Translations under genes and position numbers: made by a program | In this document: positions 9,688 to 20,737 of the stretch, one piece after another | How positions within the stretch are numbered: the first letter of the stretch is position 1 | How the letters are laid out: the number at the start of each line of letters is the position of its first letter | Notes under the pieces: generated by a model | Seen by the model: only the letters and a program-made list of their open reading frames with translations | What the model was told of the DNA's origin: nothing | Database searches by the model: none | NCBI GenBank assembly: GCA_032768795.1 | Contig: CP136498.1 | Coordinates: 558,001 to 622,000, forward strand | Direction: 5' to 3' | Source: Tremella fuciformis | Taxonomy: Eukaryota > Basidiomycota > Tremellomycetes > Tremellales > Tremellaceae | DNA: 64,000 nucleotides

Positions 9688-10281
9688 TGTCACGCTCGAA
9701 GGGGTAGCCCAAGGTAAAGGGCACGAGGGGGTCTAGTCTCTGGCTTGTAGAGCAAGGGGACTGAGGGGACAAGGACAAGAGTGCTGGGTTCAGACCAGCT
9801 GTGTGACTTTTGTGACGGGACACAAGAGATCCATTGCTGAAGAAACTATCTTGGCCGGGAAGTGGCCTCCTTATATAGACATGAGACCTATGTACGCCGA
9901 AGGGATTTGCCACCCGTTTTGCCACCCATTCCATGAGACAAGTTTTCCTACTGCCGATATTTCTCGCTTGCAAGCGATTCTCCTCGCTGCAGAGTCTGTC
10001 TATAATTACTGGGAATGGAAAGGTGGCTGAAGGTCGCCGAGGAGGATCACCGGAAAAAGTACTGACTTCAGGAAAGATCACCGATAAAAGTATTGACTTC
10101 AGGGAAGATCACCGGTAAAAGTATTGACTTCAGGGAAGATCACCGATAAAAGTACTGACTTAAATCGGCGATGTACCAGAAGAGGTAATGTTTGAGGAGT
10201 TCGGTGGAAAAAGTACTGTGTTTTGTAGGCGAATGGCGTAAAAAGTAGTGACTTGTGTTTGAGATGAGGTCGCTCATGACA
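9688..10281. mobile_element. solo LTR, 594 bp, TSD GAGGC, nested in another LTR
   Basis: It begins TGTCACG and ends CATGACA, with GAGGC duplicated at 9683-9687 and 10282-10286. It lies inside the TGTTACAAG LTR and is therefore younger. It has a TATATA box near 9872 and a four-unit 31-bp repeat at 10045-10161. Confidence 0.92.
10045..10161. repeat. four 31-bp tandem repeats in the LTR
   Basis: Units starting GATCACCG begin at 10045, 10076, 10107 and 10138, exactly 31 bp apart. Each ends in a TGACTT block and varies only at one to three positions. Thirty-one bp is about three helical turns, so the units would face the same side of DNA. Their place in the LTR suggests an enhancer-type array. 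Confidence 0.9.
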
Positions 10282-10584
10282 GAGGCGTCCTCGGGGCCTA
10301 TTGTACTCATGGGCGTCCTTGGGGCCCATTGTCCAACATGTTGGCGTGGCAGCTTCTGGCAAAGTCTGCACAACAATAGCAGACTTTTCGGAATCTTTCA
10401 ATTTTCCAACACTGAACTTTGCAGCAAAGGCGAGAACATTGTGTCTGCAAAGACCACATCTTGACTGATGGAAATCTTGTTTGTCTGCTGGTCCAAAATG
10501 CGATAATTGTTGGGCGTCTCCTGATAACCCACAATCATTGTTCCGAGGGGCAAGCTGGTTTTTCTGCGTGTGATTCCGATAGAA

Positions 10585-10761
10585 TGTTACAAGACGATGA
10601 GAGCTACGCATTCGCCCATCTCTGCAGCTCTGTACTTATGTATCATTGTCCTAGCGGTCTGTGCGGTGCCACTCGCTCGTGATCTTATTGTTCTCCACCA
10701 CATCCTGCCCAAAGAGGCAATCCTCACCCTATGAGGCGTCCTTGGGGCCTATTGTTCAACA
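10585..10761. mobile_element. small solo LTR, 177 bp (TGTTACAAG family), TSD TAGAA
   Basis: It runs from TGTTACAAGACG to TTGTTCAACA with TAGAA on both sides (10580-10584 and 10762-10766). It interrupts the copia integrase/RT linker in the middle of a GCKAFY segment, and removal restores it. It is the undisturbed sister of the copy at 9535. Confidence 0.93.
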
Positions 10762-12180
10762 TAGAAGGCTTTGCAACCAAATGGTAGGAGATGTGATACA
10801 TTTGATTTTCGCTTGCTCCACAATTCTTCTGGGATCTCATGCTTGGGCCCGCATGGAGTTTGGTTGCGGTTGTAATCAATATAATCCGCCGCTTCTGCGC
10901 AGAATGTTTTTGGGAGGCCTAAGTGGATCAACACCGTTTGTACTCCATTTAGAATGGTGAGGTGAAGTCGTCTACTCTCCCATTCTGAGCATGGGCATCT
11001 GGCGGAACTTGGACATGTTGAATACCGTGTTTGCGCATGTATTGCCTCCACTTGTTGGAGGAGAAATCACCGCCATTTGTCAGACCTGTACCCGGTGACC
11101 CGTTATAGATCCAACTAAAGCTCACCAAACTCGAACTAAGGATTCGGGTTGCTAACTATCAATGACTATTCGTAACAGATAGTAACAAACAAGAGCAAGA
11201 AGGAACAAGTTTGGTGAGGAGCGATCAAATGACTCACTTCACTTATCTATCTCTCGTCACTGGTACGGTCGATTCTCTAAGTAGACGTTCTATCTAGAGG
11301 ACTAGTTAACTAGATCGCTGAGGATCTTCCTCTGCGATCTCTGCTCTATAAGTATTCTTCACCCCTCGTCCGTTCTTTCTCTCATCCTTCCAGCATCATC
11401 TCTCATAGAACGTTCCATTGTTCTTCTCGTCGTTGCTACTCGTTCCCAATAGTCTCTAGTATTCTCTCACTACTTCCATCGTCTTCTCCCCGCTTTGGCT
11501 TGCATCTAATCTCTTTGCGTGCCCGTTGATCTTGTTATCGTGCTCGGTCTCCGCCTGCAGCGCTGACTGTGAGATAACTCAATTCTCCGTTATCATGGAC
11601 CTGATCGTTTCTCCTTCTGTGCGTTCCTGTTCTGACTCGGCCGATGGAAGGCTGGGATGGGTTATTCTATCGCTCCGTTGATAGTGTAGGTCGTTCCAGC
11701 GCTTTCGAGATGAAGTCGTAGTTATTCGTGACTAATAGTAACTATTCCGTCGAGTTCATGTCCGTTGGTCTGTAGGGACCTTTGGTTGTTTCCGTCGGAA
11801 AGAGTCTTGTGGTTACCTTGTGGTAGTCTCGTGGTCAGGATGCCATGTTGGTTTCCTGACACCATTGTCCGAAATGATGGTCCTGATTTTTGTACCTAAT
11901 TGGCGCTCCACCATTGCAATGTACTGTTGGATTGATTCAAATGCTGATGATTTCTGGCATAGAAAGAATAAATGCGCTTTTCTGGTGAAATCATTGTAGC
12001 AGGTGAGAAAATAGCGTGCTCCCTGGACTGAGGGTACCCTGACTGGTCCCTAGAGGTCAATGTGTACAATGTCCAGCGGCTTTGAAGCGCGCACATTGCT
12101 TGGGGCTTGGGACTGCTGGTAGACATCCAGTCTTTCCCAGAACACAACTTTGGCACTGGAATGACTTTACATCGCCAAAA
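10762..12180 (-). pseudogene. copia integrase (copy 2), split by a solo LTR
   Basis: The minus strand encodes, around 12040-12060, an IDL.GPV segment with a TAG where copia has Trp. It then carries integrase core sequence up to the SDNGGDF block, where the 784-bp solo LTR (11078-11861) is inserted. The core continues with GIQHVQVPPDAHAQNGR and then EAADYIDY and LPFGCKAF. Stops and frame changes throughout make it non-functional. Confidence 0.78.
11078..11861. mobile_element. solo LTR, 784 bp, TSD CCATT
   Basis: It begins TGTCAGACC and ends CCTGACA (TGTCAG/CTGACA terminal inversion) between copies of CCATT (11073-11077 and 11862-11866). It splits the integrase SDNG site of copia 2. It is AT-richer than its surroundings and differs in sequence from the TGTCACG class. 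Confidence 0.93.
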
Positions 12181-13579
12181 TTGGTATATCGCCCAGTCTT
12201 CCACTGTTCACCATCCTTACAACCCCAGCAGCGTTCAAATGGCCCAATGGCTCATGCGGATCTTGTAGATCAGCTGTTGATGCGATATTCGCGGCTGCAG
12301 GGCTTGCCTGGTGATGGATATAGAGGCGACCTTGTTTTGGCGCAAGGAGGAGAGCTTTGGCAGATGTAGCGTTGCATAGACTTGCCTGTTCCGCCGAAAA
12401 ACGCCACTCCAGGCGGGCAGGGGTTGAGCTGACCGATATGAGATTGCGATACAGTCCTGGCACGTATCGAACGCCTGGGAAAGCGACTCCAGCAATAGTG
12501 AGAGTGCCAATCTTGTTGCAGGGCAAGAGGGCGGAATTTCCAAAGCGTACTTGCATCTTTGGCGTGTTTGTAACGTTCTGAAGGATGCTCATGTTGTTGC
12601 ACATGTGGTGGGTGGTGCCAGAGTCGATAACAAATGTGAGGCCATCCGAAAAAGCAAGATGAGCAGTTGCTAAGACAGTCGCATTGAAAGCGCTTGCCAA
12701 ATCGATGTCTGAGTTGTCCTCAAGGCTGAGCGAGGCGATGTTGGCGACAAGAGCTGGTTTTGCCTTATTTCGCTTTTGATTATGGCATTCATCATTGTTG
12801 CGGCCATGTAATTTGTGAAAGTCGCAGTACCACAACATGTTGCGCTCGCGAGGCTGGCGGGAGCGGTTTCCAGCGTTTGGGGGCGTGGGGTAGCGCGCAG
12901 CAACGCCAGAGCAATCCCCTGCTCATTTCTTTGTCTCTCCCATTCTGCTTGGACTGCAGTTGCAACCTCAGACGATGTGAGGTGTTGGCGCATCCACAAA
13001 ATCTGCTTGACAATGCTGTAGGACTCTGGAAGCGCCAAAGTCACCGAAAACGCCAGGATCTTGTCCAAAATAATCTCGCCAGATGAGTTGAGCTGCGCAT
13101 GGGCGCTGTCACGCACGACGTGAAACTAGAATCCTTTTAGTATTAACCGCTGTACTAAAAGGAGATCTGCGGCCAAGCTCGGATCATTGAGGACTGCAAA
13201 CTAGGGTATCTAAAGCAGTGCTACCAGGGTGTGACACAATGTGACAGGCGCTTTGTTGAGCTGCCAGCACTGGCATTGGGTTGTTGCCATCGTTTACAGC
13301 GGCTCTAGCAAGCGACTGGAACAAAGCGGCATGTTCGGCGCCTGTAGAAGCGGAATGCTGGCGTTTGACCTCGTCCCAAAGCAATTTGGGCAAAGGGTTT
13401 GTCCAGTCCTTGACTGCGACGGGAAGCAAAGCCTGAACTTGCTCAGAGAGCGATCGAAAAATGGTTGAGAACGCTTTATCGAATTTGAGCTGTTCCAGAG
13501 TGTGGCTTTTAGGAAAGGTGGGGAGATTTGCGATGCAAAATCTCAGGATAGGTTGATGCAAGAGAGGAGTGGCTCGCAA
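12167..13579 (-). pseudogene. copia Gag and protease (copy 2)
   Basis: Gag sequence (13579-12839) carries the LPESY..WMRQHLTSSEV block. A frame change near 12840 separates it from an open 223-codon stretch (12167-12838). That stretch has a knuckle CDFHKLHGRNNDEC, the retroviral-type protease site FVIDSGTTHHMC, and the GAG-pre-integrase HEPLGHLN. A 140-bp LTR is inserted in Gag at 13107. Confidence 0.82.
13107..13246. mobile_element. miniature solo LTR, 140 bp, TSD GGCGC
   Basis: It is flanked by GGCGC (13102-13106 and 13247-13251), starts TGTCACG and ends ATGTGACA. It is related in reverse orientation to the 134-bp element at 23452-23585. Shared parts are the TGTGACA end, the AGCAGTGCTACC segment, the AAGCTTGG/CCAAGCTCGG segment and the TTTTAGTA stem. 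The sister copy has a good TATATA box. Confidence 0.88.
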
Positions 13580-14090
13580 GCGGGAAGCGATGCGATGACC
13601 ACTATGTGCTGTGAGGCTTGTGGCAGAATCGGTGATTTATTAAGCGAGTAATTGCAATAAAGGTGAACAAGAACAAAGCGGAGTGTCGTGTTCGGTGTTG
13701 AGGTAGATCTCGAAATCGGCTGGGCAAGGATAGCTGTCGCTCTCGGAGAACCACGAAAGAGCGTGATAGCGGTGTGTGAAATACACAGGCCAATCGAGCC
13801 AGTGGAAGGCAAGATCTTGCAAACGAAACATATCCGGTCTTGTGAGCGTCTGGGCGTCTGCAGGAAGGCCGAAAGGCTCGTCTGCGTGATGTGCGGTAGT
13901 CACAGCCTGTAGGATAGCTGTGCAGGCGATAGAAGATGGGGAAACGGCGTTATCGATCAAAGAAGCGTTGTAAAGCGTGATCAATGCCAGGTAGACCCGT
14001 TTTGAGGATACGAGGTGAAAGATCGCGTCGGCAACGTGTTGTATGCACTTCTAGCGGGCGGTAGCCGGAGTATTCAGGCTCATAACCTGT

Positions 14091-14173
14091 TGGATGTAGT
14101 AGAAGTGCATAGAGAAGGTGACAGCGCTCACAGAGCGCTATAAGCGTAGCTGTGGAAATATACGGTGGTACAG
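14091..14173. repeat. putative copia LTR start shared with 4854-4936
   Basis: It begins TGTTGGATGTAGT and matches the block at 4854 over about 80 bp. It lies beyond the Gag end of copia 2, where the 5' LTR is expected. Confidence 0.55.
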
Positions 14174-15043
14174 AGCGGTATGGCAGTGTGGCAGAGGTTA
14201 GGATTGCCCACTTCCGACAAGAACCGTGTTGCAAGCAATACATGGCGCGTAAGACCACAAATACTATCCTACTGCAAATGCAGCTGGTCTGACGCTCTTA
14301 CTGGTGTCTTCCTCTTGCGGACGCCAGCAGAACATCGATCCCTCACGCCACCTACTAAAGTGAGTGCAGGAGATTTCAGCCGGGAGGCGATTCAAGGTTT
14401 CGTCGCTGATGTCACACACAATGCAGCGCAGGGTGAGGCATAATCCCCTCAAAAGCGAATCTCAGAACCCTCGCTCTGGTCACCAGCTGCTCATTTATGA
14501 GGGGGGGAACACACTGGCTCGGCTGGACAGCTCTCACAGGCTCCAACACCGTGTCCATACGTCCAGCCGCTGAATCCTGATGTCACGTCTGGCAAACGGC
14601 TGGGCAGGCTTTCGGCCGATTCACCTTGTCATGGTGTTTTTGCAATCGTGACTAAACACTGCAGCTGCCATCCTTTTCAAAGATGAACTTGCATCCTTCG
14701 CATGCGCACTCTCATGTGAACCGACGCAGGAGGTGCAAAAGGCGTGTGGAATAAGTGTAGGTGAAATGGCCCACGCTTTTGAGTCTTGATTGCAAAGCCT
14801 GTTTTTGCAATCATAGGCCAACAAGATCAAGCTTGCGCGATTCACCTCGGCCTTGATTGGCATTCCAACAAGATTTCAGAGACGTGCAAGGACACGGTCG
14901 ACATCTTGGGATACGCTCAACTTGCAAGGTGGCGAAGAAGCTAGGCAAGGCGATACCCGTTAAGGTGAATGAGCGAATCGAGCGACGGAGAGCTGAACGC
15001 AGAACTGGAGGTTACTGACAGTTGAGGCTAGAACAGAGCAAGT
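14174..15043. other. no gene recognised
   Basis: Only short broken frames occur here. There are no terminal repeats, protein motif or RNA fold that I can support. The first part resembles sequence at 4080-4120. Confidence 0.5.
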
Positions 15044-15390
15044 GTCACGGGACAATGGCTCGTCGGGCGGGACCAAGCCTCAATAATCGTTGAGCTACGG
15101 GTCCAACAATCATGATAGCAACGTCCTCGTCGAGGACTCAATTTCGGCGACCGGAAGCCAGACGAGTTGTCAATAACTCAAGCTCTACAGCATGTAGCAT
15201 GCAGTAGACAAGCGCTGGAGACCCGCTACCGACGCCCTGTAGATGTATATACTACACAGGAGAAGGCCCAAGCGTCTACACCGCCCCTGCACAGTCGCCT
15301 TCCGTTGTCCTAAAGGTCGATGAGGCAGCGTGACGCGTGGTCGGCCACCGCCGCCGTCGAGGAGGCACACAGCGTCGATACGGTGTGACA
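15044..15390. mobile_element. solo LTR, 347 bp, TSD GCAAG
   Basis: It begins TGTCACGGG and ends GGTGTGACA with GCAAG on both sides (15039-15043 and 15391-15395). A TATATAC-type box on either strand lies near 15247. It belongs to the TGTCAC class. Confidence 0.9.
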
Positions 15391-16983
15391 GCAAGGGACA
15401 CACAAACGGTAATGACATTCTCCTTCTTTGAACACCGCTAGATGATATTGCTAAACTAAAGCCGACGCCAGCGAGCTCTATGATGGCCCTAATCTCAGCG
15501 ATGGTCAACCAGCACCAACGACCATCGTCCGTTGAGCGAGTCCAAGCCACCCGACCCTTGTCTCAACAACGTCCTCAGTCTGTGCCGACTTTCGTCACCC
15601 CCATCCTGAGCTGCACGACCGGGCTTCGCTGTTATCCTGCCGCTGGCGCTGGTAAGACAGAGCTCTGCCGACCATTATGGACGAAGAAGCAGAGGAGAAA
15701 GAAAGGACGAGTGTACCACTTGTTTCCCGCTGCAAGCAGGCCCAGGTCTGCCTCTGGCACGCACAACAGTATCGCCACAGCTGCAGCCCAATCCTTTTCG
15801 GCGAGAGCAGAGCCGTCTACAAGATCCCAAACCACAGATTTCCTCGTTTTATAAGTTGGTCTCGATTGATCATGCATGAGCGCTGACCCAGCGGTCTGCG
15901 CAGCCTGGCGATGGTCATCTTCGTCATCGCTGTGAAAGTCAGGTCTTACAAGAGTTCCTAAATGAAGTCTTGGCTCGTCCTACATCGTTCAGCCTCATAC
16001 GTGGCGGGCAGCATCGACAACAGATCGGAGACTGATGAGCAATGCTCTAGGCTTTTGGCTTTTGTGGACCCTCAGAGACTATCGAGGGCAAACACAAGCG
16101 TCGGGCCTGCGAAAATCACTTTGGAATGATGAAGGTCTTGTCAAGCAGGGACGTGGGACCGATGTTGGTCGCTACCTGTTGACTGCACAAGCTAACACGG
16201 CCGACCAGTACGGACACGCAACCATATGGCAAGGACAACCACGCTTCCGGTATTGAATGACCCATGACCAACTCACGTTAGCCCGCCCATCCAGTCAAGC
16301 TGTGGCGGACAAGCTCTATCGACACGGCTTGCGTCGAAAGCGATATCCGATGAAACACCGCGTTGAGCCGAAAGTGGAGATGCAGGCTGTCAAGGATCGC
16401 CCCAGCGTCCCTGTGTCCAGTGAGAGTGGTGAGATGAAGGGCGAAGAAAACGGCAGGCGCGGTGAACGACAAGGCGCGAGCGGCCGATGCCAACGGTCAA
16501 CAAACATGTCAGCCTCTCAACGTAGCTGCGAACGCCTTTGGACTGCTATCCATTTTGCCGAGGGTGCGAATCCCTCGGATGTAGACCATCGCGGACCATC
16601 AAGTGAGACTATTGGGATATTGGGAACACTTGTGTGGGATGAAAAATTGTCATGAACGTCAGCACAGTGAAAAGCTTGGCCACTTGTTGTTCAAGATCTG
16701 GCTATACATCATGCAAATCAACCGAGTAAGCGAGCAAGTATGGCTGTCCGGGTAGAGCGCTCGAGCGCTCGTTCGGATCAATCCGATGTTCTGCTGGTGC
16801 TGCCTGGTGGGACTTCTGTCCCCGACTTGTCGATGCGACTTGCGGATCGTCAATGTTGGGTCAGACGCTGAGTGATACCTACATTATATTGTTAAGCAAG
16901 AGGCAAGGCCAAAGTGGGACAGGAATGCATGCAAGCTGCGACGAGCCCAAAGCCGCGGAGGGATTGCGCAATGACAGTTGAGA
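15391..16983. other. unresolved; short open stretches only
   Basis: Overlapping open stretches exist on both strands (for example 15480-15854 plus and 16257-16655 plus), but none shows a recognisable domain or a convincing set of splice sites. I cannot say whether this is coding. Confidence 0.4.
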
Positions 16984-18058
16984 TCAGAACGCCCGGATAA
17001 TCATACAGGCCGGAGCTCGCATCATCTGCAAGCGAATGGATTGGTTATCGGACGAGTCTATAATATCAGCATCCAGGCCTATTGGCGCGCAAGATCTTCC
17101 AGATCTTCCTGCAGAGTCGCGATACGAGTGAGAGCCGGCAGATAAAGCAAGGAAAGAGCCCACCAATGGCTCAAGTTGTTGCGCGTTCAAAATAAAATCG
17201 GCTGGCGGTCCGTTCCACCAGATCCCGTAACGGTCTCTTATGTCTTCGCTCCTCTTGCCATCACCCTCGACTGATCGGTTTCGCGGCGAGAGTCCACTTT
17301 GCGAGCAGGGAACGGGCCCGAGCTCGACAGTATGTGAGACATGGAGTCCCGCAACTTCTGCCTCACTCGTCGGTTGGATGTCGGTAATATTCCCTTCGTC
17401 CGCGTCTGTGTAAGCGGCCCGCTCGACATCTGCATTCGCGTCGGTATGCTCTGAGCCTGACATACGCATGAATGGCGTGGCGGATAGCTGGCCAAGGCCG
17501 TCGTCCGAAACCTCGCTATACGGTCAGCGCAAGGCTTGGCTCGTCATGTTGCCTACTCGCCTTGGGCCTTCGCTCGGACACCGTTTTCTGGTGAATCGCC
17601 TCTCGCCGGACATGTAATCTAGACGGCGGTGCGGTGGGAGGACGATGGAGCAAGGCTGACCTAGCTGATGACATCGATTGCAGGCGGGTGGAGTGAATCC
17701 TCCGTTTGTCAAGACCAGGTGGCCCATTGCACACCAATCGGCATGCACCTGCGATGGGTAGCACGCTTGACATCGCAGCCATGTGCCGCTCGGGTTCTCA
17801 TACGGAAAACAGCGCTGGGTCAGCTTGACACGCGCGGAAGAGGAGGCGCTTACATCCATCCGTTTTGCCTTGATGACCAAACGAAACCCATCTTGACCAT
17901 TTCCGCGCTGGTCGCACGTGCTGCAAGCCTATCAAGATCGTCCAGGATCTTCTCCAACTCCTCCGGAAGGATCTTGACAGTAAGCTGCCGCGACCGACCG
18001 GATACAAAGCAATCTGTCTCACCATCTCATCGGTATTATCGTCCATACCGGAATTCAT
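16984..18058 (-). CDS. cysteine-rich protein of unknown family, multi-exon
   Basis: Start at 18058 gives a 36-nt first exon (18023-18058), a 50-nt intron (17973-18022) and a helical exon (LPEELEKILDDLDRLAAR). One more intron follows between about 17896 and 17815, with several in-frame choices, of 71-86 nt or as short as 29 nt. The next exon has a cysteine cluster with CQAC, a lone Cys ten residues on, and CNRCHQLGQPC. The CX2CX6C part resembles one half of a fungal Zn2Cys6 cluster, but a full cluster is not seen. A 66-nt intron then keeps frame into a long acidic Ser/Thr-rich tail ending at 16984. The product may be a DNA-binding or zinc-binding protein; family unknown. Confidence 0.55.
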
Positions 18059-20737
18059 ATCGAGCACCGGTACCGAGCGTTGTGGTCTCGCAGCAGTCAA
18101 GCTCTTGTGCTGGGTGTCGTGGCGGCAAAGGGGAGAGCAGGGGTGCTTGGCAAGGCCGGGCAAACAATGAGCGGATTGATGGTCGATGAGCAAAATCCGC
18201 ACCAAAACCACCATCCGGAACGATGTGTATTTGTATGCTCCGCATTACGTAACACGGCCTCCTCCGTGGGTGTGTGGCACTTTTTATGCGACGCGCCCGG
18301 TCACTACCCCGCTGTCGCTGTGCGGATGGTCTGGCCATGTCGCGGTCGCTGGATAAAAAAATCTGTAGATGTAAGAAACACGACTGTGCAGCATGGCGTC
18401 GACTACCTTGCAGAGTCGGCGCGAATCCCAAGATTTGCCTGCTCGAGGCGAGTCTCGTAGTGTCAGACGTCAGCAAAGACATCCTTGTTTGCGGCTGAGA
18501 GCACCATGTGCCATGGTCATCGTCATAGCTGTTTCGCCGCTCAATGACACAGGAAGATGATTCAGGGATGCTTTGACACGCCTTACAGAAGGACCAGGGT
18601 CAAATGGAGTGACTCTCGCTGACGCATCGACGTTGTGGCAAAATGGTGGATGCGACAAAGCTTGTCTTCGCTTCAAGCCCTCGGTGTCACTGTCCTGGAC
18701 ATCGGGACCTCACATCACCTTTCCCTCACCACAGCATCCTCGTCGTCAGAGGGCCCATATATCTGCCTGAGCGGTGGGTCCGATCTCTCAGACAATTGCT
18801 CCGAACCACTGGTGCGGACGATGATTGTGGCCGGTGTGTGGAACAGTTGGAGCGGCGGATCGGCGCATTGCTCCCGCGGTCATGAAGGACACCCTTGCGG
18901 CTCTGGCCTCGTTGTCGCCTGACAGCGAGCGAAGCGAAGCAAGACTGACCACTCGGCGGCCCGGTCACGTCAGGCATTTGATGATTCTTTGGGAATGTTG
19001 ACACATCACACATGAATACATACGCACATACCCGGTGTCTTCATTGCATCTCATCTGGGTTCACCCGTTCTAGTAGCCTTGGAAATCGCGCCTGTCCCCA
19101 TGATTGTGCCAATGTCCATCTACCGCGTTCCACGAGCGCCTTCTCGTCGGGGTAGGTCCCACCCGTCCCGGGTACCCAAGCTGTTTTGGTCGCCGACGCT
19201 GTACCGGATCCGAGCGAGTCCTGCTTTTGAGCAAGCACAATTTGTTACGTGACAATGGGGACGGGACGAACCCTTTCTGCCCATTCCACCCGCTGAGGAT
19301 CTGCATATCCCACTTGGTAACGGCATTGTCGAGGCGAGACATGGCGTCCTATCGTGTCCACTCTTCCGACTCCTCCTACTCGTCGTCGCCTGATACTCTA
19401 AGAACACCTCGATGCCTCAAGTGGGACATGCGGCCAGACGCGAGCCGTAGCAGTTCACCTCCGTGACTCTGTTGCCTTTTCCTACCCAATATCGCCCTTG
19501 AATGGGATGAGAAAGGCAAGTAGAGCTCCGCAAGAATCGACTGTAGCGCATGCATCCTCGAGAGTTGGTCCGAAGAAATTTTGTCTAGAGCCCAAACGAT
19601 CAGGCATGCCAAGCGCCTCGCGCTCTCCCGCCTGCGGCCTCCTCTACCCCTTCTTGTAGTTAACGCTCATAGTGGCGCTATAACTTTTGCGCACAGGCTC
19701 CTTCAAACGTCCCGATATGCTGTCATTCACCACCAGTGTTCTGCAATCGCGGGTAATGGTACTTGGGGAAAAAAACCAGTAATTGAACTCGAAACCTCTG
19801 GGACCCAGATATAATTATTCAGCTTTTGACCAGCACGCTAGCCACATATGCTAGTTGCAGGACTACCTCACCGTTTGGTCATGGAAAATATCGCTGAATT
19901 TCAAGCGAGACGTCACACGCGAGTGTGGTGCTTGTCGTGTCTAAGGCAGAGTACTGTATCTTGGCTGGAACACGCTGGACGTACTGCATTCCCGTTCTGT
20001 TATCGACTCTTGGGGATCATGAGAAGCGTGCTTGTTCTGCATGGTCTAAGCGAAGCTACGGTACAGTCTACGCTGACTAGACGCGCACAGCTAGTCGGTG
20101 TACAGCTGCGCGGGCTTTCCCGACCAAACGCTGCTCCGACATTGTCTATCGTCCCAACTCTCCCTCACGGCTTCTCCCGCCTTGTCAAGTACGAGTAGGT
20201 TGGCGTCACCCTTGATGTGCCAGCCATTGTCTACAAGAGCGCCAGGGGAATATCCATACGTTAACCATCGAGTCGATACCTCCGTGATGTCCTGCGTTCG
20301 GTGTCCTTTGGCCGTCTCGCTTGGGGCTCGCCTGCTAAGCCGCTCCAGTCGTAAGTTCGGGCACTTGCCATGCCGGAGCGACGACCTTTCACCCTCAAGG
20401 CCCGAACACCGCCATGGGCTCCATCTTGCCAAACATACAGAGTCATGAGGAACAACGCCTCGTGAATGTCTTGTTGGGTTTCGCTTGGCAGGAGATGTCA
20501 GCGACCGCCGCGACGGCTACCTGACCGGCCTGTCACCGCTCTGGCGATCTCTTTTCCCGACGATTGGCCGTCGATCACAGAGTATGGTATACGGCCAGGG
20601 TAGACTCGCAAGACTGCCACTAATCAGCGTCAGCGAGCTACCATGAAGTCATATCGGACCGACTGACGATCTCGAACAGAGGAACCGGGTTTCGTACAAG
20701 TTTTTGGATTTGTGAAGAAAAGTTGGTGCAGAGCTTC
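18059..20737. other. unresolved interval with coding-looking fragments
   Basis: Two minus-strand stretches look coding by composition: 19070-19342, starting MSRLDNAVTKWDMQ, and 20091-20432, containing WLTYGYSPGALVDNGWH. I could not link either into a complete gene. The rest shows nothing supported except the tRNA-like element at 19776-19856. Confidence 0.4.
19776..19856 (-). ncRNA. tRNA-like Pol III unit or SINE head, degenerate
   Basis: The minus strand carries an A-box-like TAGCGTGCTGG (plus 19830-19840) and a B-box-like GGTTTCGAGTTC (plus 19785-19796), followed by a run of seven T (plus 19769-19775) that could terminate RNA polymerase III. The acceptor and T stems do not pair well, so this is a decayed tRNA or a tRNA-derived element, not a working tRNA. 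Confidence 0.3.

Larger units (their letters stand above)
9535..10338. mobile_element. small solo LTR (TGTTACAAG family, 205 bp net), TSD TGTTG, carrying a nested LTR
   Basis: It starts TGTTACAAGACG and ends TTGTCCAACA between copies of TGTTG (9530-9534 and 10339-10343). It contains a complete second LTR (9688-10281). Without that and its duplicated target it is 205 bp, compared with 177 bp for the sister copy at 10585-10761. The difference is an internal 28-bp duplication around the GGCGTCC..GGGGCC motif. Confidence 0.9.
8340..14173 (-). mobile_element. Ty1/copia retrotransposon 2, decayed, with nested LTRs
   Basis: On the minus strand the order is Gag (13579-12839), CCHC knuckle and protease (about 12838-12500), GAG-pre-integrase (about 12240), integrase (about 12180-10770) and RT (9530-8340). 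RT breaks off after the 'LPYAQAVG' region near 8340, so RNase H and the 3' LTR are missing, apparently lost at the Harbinger junction. Five insertions lie inside: 9535-10338 (with 9688-10281 nested in it), 10585-10761, 11078-11861 and 13107-13246. Each carries a 5-bp duplication. The likely 5' LTR end is the TGTTGGA block at 14091-14173. Confidence 0.85.
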
